From contig OU015568.1 in assembly GCA_907165135.1 (NCBI GenBank), forward strand, positions 13,400,501 to 13,464,500: a stretch of DNA of 64,000 nucleotides, written 5' to 3'. Below, in pieces: positions 48,901 to 57,568 of this stretch (position 1 is its first letter; every line of letters begins with the position of its first letter). The translations under genes and the position numbers were made by a program. Source of the DNA: Oikopleura dioica (lineage: Eukaryota > Chordata > Appendicularia > Copelata > Oikopleuridae). The notes beneath the pieces are model-generated. The model ran no database searches. It was given only the letters and a program-made list of their open reading frames with translations, and was not told the origin of the DNA.

Positions 48901-50044
48901 GCCTCGGGACTTGGTCTGGCGCTGTTCCAATATTCTAACCACAAAATTTCTTTCAGGTGCCATCGTTGGTATCGTTATTGCTATTCCCGCCATTCTCATC
49001 ATCGTCGGCGCCGCTGTGTTCTTCTGCCGCAAGCAGCAACAGGATAAGGAGTAAGTATAAACAGAAGACGTGCTAGCGCGGTTTTACGCCAAGCTGTCCG
49101 CATGAGATTTTCGTGTGTCGTTTTGTGTGTGATCTAACAACTGTTTGTAGTGATACTTGCGTTGAAGAGGGTGATGATGCGGCTGATGCCGAGAAACAGC
49201 CGCTTCAAGCTTCTGAAGTAAGTAAAGAGTCAAGTCCGAAAGTAGACTCTGGTGCTATCTTGTAAATTCTGGTGATAAAGGGACATTTATGGCTAGCTGT
49301 CGCGATAAAAGAGAACTAAATTGTGTATAGTTTGATCAGCTAACTCTTCTGCGGGAGCATTAAAGTAAGATTTGAAAATCATCAACAAATCGCATGAGTT
49401 TCATTCTTTTTCTTCACTAGTATGGAATTCAATACCCTCAATTTTGCTAATTATGTTTTTCTTTGAAGATCGCCTGTGGTTAATTACACAGTATTCGAAC
49501 CACATCCATCTTGTGAATCACTGTGGCCGACCGACAGGCCTTCCCATGGGAGCGCCTTTCAGCGTCACCAGGCCTGGGGTCCACATTCGCGATTGCCCTA
49601 GAATCAGACTCTTGAAACTTTTGAACCCTAGACAAAGTCCTTGTCGAGCCTGTGGCCATCATCGACAGACTCGTCCCGCAGACTTTTGCTAAACTAACTT
49701 TATAGAGCTCATATGGCCGAATTAGACACCACTAAATTTCACAGCAAACTTCTCCCGTGGTAATTGTCAAATTCCTACTACTCGTAGACAATCTGTAGTC
49801 CAGTTATAGTCCAGTATTGTCGTAGCCCTTTCAACCCCTAAATTGCTTCAACATGCTTCGCCATGTTAGCACTAGAAGGGCAGTTTAAAATCAAGCATGT
49901 TTGTTTTACTACTTTTTAATACAATCAACCAAGACATTTGAGTTCAGGCTCATCTGATCTTTCTATCCGTTCAATGATCAAAAAATAACATTATCTTTTT
50001 AGCCAGATGGAGAGGGAGGGGATGCTGGAGACGACGCAGTCTAA
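45964..50044 (+). CDS. Five-Ig-domain transmembrane cell-adhesion molecule (ALCAM/MCAM-like layout)
   Basis: Type I membrane protein, about 669 aa with all exons. Exons: 45964-45994, 46041-46172, [46370-46471], 46632-46784, [46865-46888], 47230-47349, 47394-47750, 47794-47957, 48002-48134, 48179-48538, 48585-48703, 48747-48858, 48957-49050, 49151-49217 and 50003-50044; bracketed exons keep phase and could be skipped. A short signal peptide starts MKLLMAQAAA. Ig cysteine pairs are visible (LTCSW/YSCEVHW, AECVVRS/VSCISV, VSCQANG/LTCEAS, KSCSASG/YTCTATN, IMCVVAG/FTCSASN). A transmembrane helix (IVGIVIAIPAILIIVGAAVF) is followed by a short acidic tail ending DDAV, a possible class III PDZ ligand. 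AATAAA at 50844 and 50863. V-V-C2-C2-C2 assignment is inferred. Confidence 0.88.
46370..46471 (+). other. Candidate cassette exon of the adhesion molecule (102 nt)
   Basis: Bounded by TTTATTCAAAG and GTAAGG, phase 1 at both ends, so inclusion or skipping preserves frame. It encodes 34 residues rich in acid residues (EGVEDDYDSVEQCRQAWEAS) inserted into the first Ig domain, adding two cysteines. Whether it is used can only be told from transcripts. Confidence 0.55.
46865..46888 (+). other. Candidate 24-nt micro-exon of the adhesion molecule
   Basis: Lies between TCCTATTTAG and GTACGT, phase 1 at both ends, encoding roughly ASDFDPTR. Neighbouring exons join in frame with or without it. Confidence 0.45.
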
Positions 50045-52757
50045 TGCCTAAACTCTGTGCCCTGTCGCCACCTGCTGTTGCAAAACAAAACATGGACAAT
50101 CAACACCTATATTTCCCCATACCCTCCTGATATCCAGTAATATCCTCATCCACACACCCAATACGGACAATCTTTAATCCATTTATCTCCTCACCCCTCT
50201 GTTGTGTCAAACAGCCGGTTAAAAAACTCGCCTATTTAAGTATAAAGCGTTTACAAAAGTTCTTCTAATTGAAAAATTACCAAACCGGAAATCGTTCAAT
50301 CCGGTTTACCCCTCCTGCTTAGATAAACTATTTTCCCCGTACTATGTATAAAAACCTTCCTCCTCTCTTCTCCTAATTCTCGACCATTTTTGTATAAATG
50401 TGAGCCCCTGCTTTTCCTACCATTTCGTTTTGAAGGATTTCATTCCTAGACAATGTCTAGCAGACACGATTTGCTGCGGTAGTAGCTCATTGTGCCAAGC
50501 AATTTTAAATAAAAAGATTAATAACATTATTATTGGCCAGTTTACCTAGTGGATCATTCTGTTCTACTTCAACACAACAAAATACTGTACTGCTACCAGT
50601 AAGCTAGCGATGGCTAAACGTAGCGCGCCCTTTCTAAGGGCCTTAGCCTTTTATTGTTACCTCGAAAAATTTTGCCCACCGTTTAGCCAAAATCTTAGAA
50701 AAACGAAATTTAGGCACACTCATAGTCTTCACCTATAGCACGGCCAACATTCCACTATGATAATATGTATTATTATACAGAGGCCAATTTTCAAACAAAC
50801 TACAACAACAAACGAGACTACCAAATTGTTGCTTGAACGAAACAATAAACATTGAAAATGTTAATAAAAACGACTTGTCTTTTCCTTTCATTCAGCAGGG
50901 TAAAGGCACGCATCAAATATTTTGACTCCCTTGTTTCATAAATCGGATCAATTAAAGTTTCATGTCCGAGACTCCCCCTAAACGGGTTAGTGTCAAGAAT
51001 TGCAAAACAGAATTTTCCGCTTTAGTTTGGCGCCTTGGCATCACGCCAAATGCCCTTTTGAGCTACGAGGTGCTGCTTTTACGCCACTTGGCGAAATTAC
51101 TTAGCCAACTAGAACAGACCCTTTTGGTGAATGAGTGGCTTTCATGCAGCTGCTTTCAAGAGCCCCAAAATGGTTATTGTCACTTGCATAAAGATACACA
51201 AATTCCAGAAATAATAATATTGACAGCCCGAAAGCCGGGCAAAAGAAGAGCATCGAATGTCAAAAAGTGACATCTCAAGCATTTCAAAGCATAATCTCGA
51301 CGTTTTTCGATGTCTGAGCTTCTTCTAGTCCAAAGATTATAAATTTAACTCGGCATTCTTATTTTGTTCACAATGAAATTCCATAAGCTTGAGTCAAGTA
51401 AAACCAAGCAGCTCCAAAAAAGGCCTTTTGTGGTGACATTATCACCGTGCAAATCGACCGCCGAAGCACTCAAGCTCTAAGTGTGAGCAGTTTATGCACG
51501 CAGGTATTGTTATCGTTACTAAGTGACCACTAGTTATTTTTTGTTACATATACACCTGCATCAAAAATGCAGCCTCAAGTAGCAAAACAAAATTAAAGCT
51601 CACTTCGTTGAATAATAGATTCAGGACAAACAAAGTCGAGCTGTTCTCGTGGAAAAATCCGATCACGAATGAAAATGCTCCTCTCTATCTCAATTAAGTC
51701 TTATCACAGCTTATTTAGTAAACAACGCAAAACTGCTCCCTTTTTGTAGATAAGAATAAGCTTTTGTCACCAAGCTCACGATAATATGCGCGGCTAAAAC
51801 CCCCTCCTTCCGCCACATGTGAATTCATATCCGATCCACGCGCCGTCAATTCAATTCACTTTGTTTTATTTTGGGTAGAATTATGCCCCGTTCCGTGAAA
51901 TTTTTGGCACATGGTCAACCCTTTTTCGCACCGCGGCATAGAGCCTTCCTGTCTGGGAGATTTTACGAATATAAGAAGGGATATTTAATTAGCATAGAAA
52001 TCGCTCTAATTAAACTTCAAGCAATCTTTTTGCAAAGGAAAGATGAGCCGAGTCCATGGGCGCAGGGTGTATCGGATAGCGTGGGAAAATGCGCTAGAAT
52101 TGGAGGCAAGCCAGCAAGCTACTATTTCGAATCAGCATATTTAGTAAACTAAAGCTTATTGATCCCCGGAAAGAAAATTGCTCGTCAAATGTTCTTCCCA
52201 GCTTTATCAGATGCAAAGAAGGCGTTCAATTTCATGTAAATATATTTATAAAAGGTAAACGTTCATGTGTTTTTCAGTGAAAGGCAGTCTAGTCAGATAA
52301 ATCCTTCTGATCAAAGAAGTTAGAAATTAGTAAAATGATGAAGTTGAGGCCTGTGATTTCTTCTTTTCGGGCGTCGGCTTCACCATTTTGAATCTAAAAT
52401 GGAAACATTACCATAAATACAAAAACTTGTGATAAAATGCGGTTGACACCCAGTCTACATTTTAGCAATTTAGACAAGTCTTATTTTTTATTAGAAGCTA
52501 CTTTTTTGATTGCAAAAAGGGAAATTTCCTAGTCCATCGAACCATAATAAATGCACGCGTGAGACTTAGCTAAGACTAGTGATAAACTCTACCAATTACG
52601 TAAAAAGACCGCTGTGTACTCTTGAACACCGTCGACGTCTTTTGCAGAGCAAGTCTCAAGTCTAAGGGCCTAAAGCTCATTCGGATTTTTGACCAAATCG
52701 TGATCGTACCCTCCGCCAAAATTTCGCAAAAAACGACCTTTAACTTTTTTAAACAAA
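50045..52757. other. 3' UTR of the adhesion gene and intergenic sequence
   Basis: About 800 nt look like 3' UTR, with AATAAA near 50508, 50844 and 50863. The remaining 1.9 kb has no recognisable coding sequence; the frames at 50962-51270 and 51871-52152 have no family resemblance that I can see. Confidence 0.5.
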
Positions 52758-53786
52758 ATGAGAGCTTTCAAGTGGGGAGTCCTTGGAGGCGGACAAATGG
52801 GATACGCTATCAAGAGTGGAGCTGTGAAAGGTACATTTGATTAATAATTACCAGAATTTGATAACAAAAATTAAGCTGGGGTGATTAGAGGATCAGATGT
52901 AATTGTAAGCGATCCTGTCTTCGAAAAAGAAAGCTACGAGGCTAAATGGAAGAGCTTCGGAGCCAAATGTAAAGAAGATAATAAAGAAGTAATTGAAAAT
53001 GCAAAATTCATCCTTTTATCTGTCAAGGTATATTTCAAATCTGAACTTTCAAAAATAATATTTCAGCCGCAAATTCTTCCCGAAATTGCAAACGAGCTCT
53101 CCAAACTTCAAGAGGATCAAACAGTCATTTCTGTTATTGCTGGGCAGAAACTTGACAAACTTGAAAGTTTATGTGGAAAAGCAAAAGTTGTCCGTGTTAT
53201 GGTCAACACGGCATGTTCAATCGGACATGGAGCCGCCGCTCTTTGCGCAAACGAAGCTGTCACGAAAGAAGACTTTCAAGAAATTCAAGAGTTGTTCAAT
53301 GCTACAAATGGAGCAGTAGATATCCTGCCAGAAAAAGGATTTGATGCATTCACGTAAATATCAAAATTGAAAAACGACATAAAATCGTTCTTTAGAGCTC
53401 TTTCTGGTTCAGGAATTGCCTACGTTTACATGATGGCGGAAGCAATGGCTGACGCAGGAGTTCACGGAGGTTTATCGCGAGACTACGCTACAAAAGTCGC
53501 AGTTCAAACCATCCTTGGCGCGGCTCAGATGGCCGCTCAGACAGAAAAACATCCAGCCGTTTTAAAAGGTACTAAAATGTCTCAAAATTCAAGAAAATAT
53601 GGGTGCGATAAAAACTTTCAATTGGCTCTTATCTACGAGACCCGCGGAAATCACAATCTTTCAGATGCGGTAACATCTCCAGGTGGCTGCACAATGGCCG
53701 GCGTGCGGACACTCGAAAAACTTGGCTACCGAAGTTCCATAATTGAGGCCATTATCGCCACTCAAGAAAGATGTCAAAACTTTTAA
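52758..53786 (+). CDS. PYCR: Pyrroline-5-carboxylate reductase, 268 aa
   Basis: Last step of proline synthesis: reduces 1-pyrroline-5-carboxylate with NAD(P)H. Exons: 52758-52830, 52876-53027, 53067-53353, 53396-53568 and 53665-53786; phases agree. The Rossmann glycine motif is WGVLGGGQMGYAI at the N-terminus. Family signatures follow: FILLSVKPQILPEIA, VISVIAGQKLDKLE, VRVMVNTACSIGHGAAA, ALSGSGIAYVYMMAEAMADA and, near the end, DAVTSPGGCTMAGVRTLE, which matches the ProC signature. Length is normal for the family. The gene is convergent with GEMIN2, whose 3' end overlaps or nearly touches it on the other strand. AATAAA-like AAAATAAAG follows near 53826. Confidence 0.96.
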
Positions 53787-53824
53787 CAGAAAACTGCTAC
53801 ACTTTCTAACTTGCTTGAAACAAT

Positions 53825-55041
53825 TAAAATAAAGATAACTCACAATTTGATAGCGGACTTTTCGGCAATTTCTGCAGATTCCTCGTATTCGTGACGCAAC
53901 AGCTGGTTCATAAGGAGTTTGCTGGATGCATAGAACTGCAAAGATCCATTCAGCTAGATCGACTTGAAGAGCTTTTTGACGTTTTTAACAAATTATGGAG
54001 ATACTTGCACCTCGGGAGATTACTAAGTGCTAGAACTAAGCAGATAATGAACGCGTCCCTTGGTTCGCTTGGATGAGCTCGGCGAAGAGATCAAACAGAC
54101 CGCTTATTTGATGTGACGTGAGCCGCAGTACTACTCGAAGCACCGGCGGCATTCTTTTTCGCGGATTTACATATCATTCTTTGTCTTGTTTATATGTACT
54201 CATCTAATCAAAGCATAATTGAAAATCCTAGCCATGGTCAAGCTTGTCAATATCAACAATGCGATCTGCGAACTCAAGATTTTCTTCGAGCTGCTTCGCG
54301 CTTTCTTCAGAATCACCCTCTTCCTGGTTTACCCCGCTTCGCCCTTCGAAGTCAACGTATGGAACGCGCTTGCCAAAGATAATTTTCTGCCACGCTTCAA
54401 AATCATATGGCTCTTAACATGCTTGAGTGGGGCTAAATATGATGAACGAGCGAACCTGGTAGTGGGAAAATGGGCAAGCGAGGGCGTTTCTTTGACTCCC
54501 GACGGATCGATTTCAGTTTTCCTGCATGAGTGCCCACCTGAATCACGAAAAGTCCGTTCACCGAAAAAATATTCAAGAAAATACCTTGAGCCGGACATTA
54601 GTAAACAACCGCAAACGGTCGGCTTTCCATGCCTTCGATGGGAGGTATTTTGGGTCGACTTTATCATCCTTCATGAAATTCACTGCGGAAATATAACTTG
54701 ATGATGATAGCTGCTTGAATGTTAGATCCTTCCTGTCTTGTTAGTGGTTCAATAAGCGAATGAGTTTATAAAATAGGATAAAAAAGATCCGTTCAACCAG
54801 TTTCTAGTTTTTTCGATGGACTAATAGGTATTTGCGCCTTATCTGCTCTCGTGAAATCCGGCTCGTTGCGTGCCTCAAGTATCACTGATTTCAAGTAGTC
54901 CTCTGCTGTTTCCATCCCTGCGCTAGGATCGAATTCTTCAAGCTCCTTTTCCTCAAATTGAACAAATGGAATTTGCCCTGGTATTTGATCGGGTTTTTCT
55001 GCCGGCGTTTCGCCGCTGTTCAACTTTATTCTTTCAGACAT
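53825..55041 (-). CDS. GEMIN2: GEMIN2 (SMN complex component); one-base frame break near 53973
   Basis: Holds the pentamer of Sm proteins during snRNP assembly. Minus-strand exons: 54798-55041, 54585-54682, 54456-54537, 54233-54412 and one from 54035. The N-terminus has FDPSAGMETAEDYLKSVILE; the middle has YLPSKAWKADRLRLFTNVR and YDFEAWQKIIFG; the C-terminal domain has KYLHNLLKTSK and LAEWIFAVLCIQQTPYEPAV. Each aligns by eye with animal Gemin2. Intron 4 is GC-AG (54036-54232). The frame before and after the AAAAAG run (complement of TTTTT 53973-53977) differs by one base. Its ATG is one base after GCTTAG, an SL-type acceptor, and only 41 nt after the DUS1L stop, so the pair is probably an operon. 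The exact 3' end, facing PYCR, is uncertain. Confidence 0.85.
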
Positions 55042-55082
55042 TCTAAGCAGTAAACAAATCAGTGAAGATGCTTTACACTTGT

Positions 55083-56833
55083 TTATGCAGCGCTTTCGAC
55101 TTGAACAGCTTCTCTCAGTTTTCGTTCTTTCAAATGAGCTTCTCGCGATGCTTTGCCGTAAATTCTGTGACCGGGGCAATCTGTATCGTCGTACTCTAAC
55201 AAAAGTATAAATCCCGCTTCCCCTTTCGGAGTTACCTAATCGTTTCCTACAACAGGCTTTGCAAAATAAAAATCCACATTTTAAACCGCGCGGATTTCCA
55301 GGGCACTTGACGCACATCTCGTATTTTGGCTTCACTCCCTAAATCGTTATATTTCTCCCGCGATTTAAAATTATTCTCACCTCTTTTGCCATTTTCTCTT
55401 GAAACTTCGCTTTTTTCTGTTCTTTATGTTTCTTTCTTTTCAAATTTTCCTCGATCATGCCCGAGTTACGCTTTCTTGAGTTTTGTTCTGTTGTTTCCGA
55501 AGGCTTCGGTCGAACGTAAGGCTTGCATCTCCAATAAGGTAGCTTCAACAAGTCGTCCATAACTTTTGGCGAGTCGAAGTCCGTATTTTCGTCTAACTTC
55601 TCAAGTCTTTTTAGCTTCTTCTGCTACACTTCCGATTTCTTCGAAGTCATTTGCTTGTGCAAGTTTATCTCTGAGATCTCGGTGCTCTTCTTGCTGAAAC
55701 ACGTGATGTAGAATTTTGAAGATATGGCCTCGAATACAGCTCAACGCTGGTAACTTGTATTTTCTAGCGATTTCGATGTATTCTGTCGCTATTTTCCAAG
55801 CTGGCGGAGAAATACCAGAGAAAAGAGCTGGATTGTAAAGGTTTCCTTCTGCCGTCATAATTCCATCAACTCCTGTTTGTTCGATACAGTCTAGCGCGTG
55901 TTGCAAGCACTGTATGTTTCCATTTGCGATAACAGGAACTCTTAAGGCGTCTTTTACTTTTTTGATGATTTGCCAGTCAGCAAGGCCAGTGTTTGGTCCT
56001 CGTTGATCTCGAGTGCGCCCGTGGATTGTCAGCAAACTTACGCCAGCGTTTTCGAGCATTTTCGCATATCTTTCGAGGGTTGATAATATTTTTGTAACGT
56101 CAGTATATTCGTAAATTTAATTATATTTTGAGCCTAGCCTCAATGTGATAGATTCATCCTCAAATTTTCTAATCTTCGCTGTGATTCTTACTTTCGCGAC
56201 TTTTCGGGCCTATAATATCGGGCTTATCAAAGCTCAGCCGTTAAATCATAATTAGCAAGTTTTACCTCTTCAATCATCTTTCTAATATTGGACCAGTCTT
56301 CCATCATGTGCGCCCCGTAATGGCCCCGCTTGGCGATCATCTGAGGACAGCCGAGATTCAAATCAACCGCGTCGCAACGATCTTCCACCATTTTTGCAGC
56401 TGTACTACTCTTGATTAACTTCCGTAAATAGCTTTCAAATACCTGAAGGCATTGACATCATTCGCGCAAAACTGGACGAACAAAGGCCTGTCGAACTCTG
56501 GAGAGCCCTGTTCAAGATCTCCGGTATCGGGAAAATTCTCACGGCGATAAGTCGCGTCTTTTATGTAATTAGCTGCGTGGAACATCGGAGTATAACATAG
56601 TTCCGAGCTATAGCGTCGACTCAGGACTCGCCACGGAAGTTCTGATGCATCAACCATTGGTGCAACAACAAACTGAGACTGTAAATTTCCAATTTATCAG
56701 TATTTCTTACCTTAGGCGATTTTAAAACGTCCTTGAACCAAGTCCAAGTGTCTCTAATATGATCTTCCATGTCAAAATTAGGAGGCCCTTCCGAGCTCTC
56801 CCAGTCTGTCTGATAACTTTCATATTTTTCCAT
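55083..56833 (-). CDS. DUS1L: DUS1L, tRNA-dihydrouridine(16/17) synthase-like; one-base frame break near 55610
   Basis: FMN-dependent enzyme reducing uridine to dihydrouridine in tRNA. Minus-strand exons: 56711-56833, 56443-56678, 56266-56404, 56139-56209, 55381-56069, 55236-55338 and 55083-55195. Catalytic-domain phrases: [61 protein letters not shown] and [10 protein letters not shown]. The DUS1L-specific C-terminus is also present ([15 protein letters not shown] and the cysteine-rich [20 protein letters not shown]). Intron 4 is GC-AG. In the long exon the frame before and after an A5 run (complement of TTTTT 55608-55612) differs by one base; deleting one A gives a 490-aa protein. The ATG is one base after TTTTTCAG, a likely SL acceptor. 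Confidence 0.92.
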
Positions 56834-56843
56834 TCTGAAAAAT
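56834..56843 (-). promoter_or_regulatory. SL trans-splice acceptor of DUS1L
   Basis: Minus strand reads TTTTTCAG|a then ATG, with the pyrimidine-rich tract immediately upstream and no in-frame exon ahead of it. It fits joining to the 40-nt leader; transcript evidence would be decisive. Confidence 0.6.
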
Positions 56844-57051
56844 CTTTAATAAAATTGAGCCAAGAGACCAAATCATTGAACAGCTAATTTAGAACATGAA
56901 CAAGCTACTTTGTGAATTTGAACTGAAGTAAAAACAATAAATATAATAGGGAAATTGTCAATTTGGCTAGTCAGAAAGAAAGGGATTATTACGAGAATGC
57001 ATTCTGGTGTGTATCTATTAGTCTTCAGGCTTTGAGAGTAGGAAGTTAGAT

Positions 57052-57501
57052 CTAATAATCGGAATCGGAGTCGTCAGAGTCCATGACTCTTCGGCGCTCA
57101 AACTTGACGGTTGTCTTTTGCTGAGTAGATGCGATTTGGTTGAGAATGTCACCAAGTGAGCTCTCGTTCAGCTTTGACTGAATCTATGGAAGACAAATTA
57201 TCTCAAATGTATCCAAATCAAGAAGAAACCTTTCCAGATCTAGCCATTTGCATGAGCATAGCTTCAGTTTGCTTTGCCTTCTGTGGGTTGACAAGAGCGA
57301 CGTTGTTGAGTCGAGCTCGAGCGGATTGATCAAGAATCTGACCAAGCATGGAATTGGTCATGTCTTCCATCTGCTGTCGCTTCTGCTGATCCTGGGCTCC
57401 TCCCTTTTGACTGTTTAAAAAGTACTATCTTAATCGTTTTGCACCTGAAGTTGGGCCATTCGCTGTCGTCGGATCTCATCAAGGGCGGCGTCGTTTGACA
57501 T
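57052..57501 (-). CDS. PDCD5: PDCD5 (programmed cell death 5, TFAR19 family), 123 aa
   Basis: Small conserved helical protein linked to apoptosis and, in the wider family, DNA-binding and chaperonin interaction. Minus-strand exons: 57443-57501, 57230-57410 and 57052-57183. The start MSNDAALDEIRRQRMAQLQ matches the family N-terminus; the core reads QILDQSARARLNNVALVNP and the end TTVKFERRRVMDSDDSDSDY, as in other animals. Intron 1 (57411-57442, 32 nt) gives the conserved frame only as GC-AG, shifted two bases from the adjacent GT. The start codon lies 67 nt downstream of the ATPAF2 stop, so the two are probably co-transcribed. Confidence 0.96.
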
Positions 57502-57568
57502 TTTTTAAAACTCAAGCTCTAAATTTATTCAAATCAAAAAGCGCCTATAATTATATAAATTAAAAATT

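Noticed and set aside
54219-54701. 160-codon plus-strand frame starting MKILAMVKLV
   Set aside because: It is antisense to GEMIN2 exons 2-4, whose splice sites, phases and conserved motifs are convincing.
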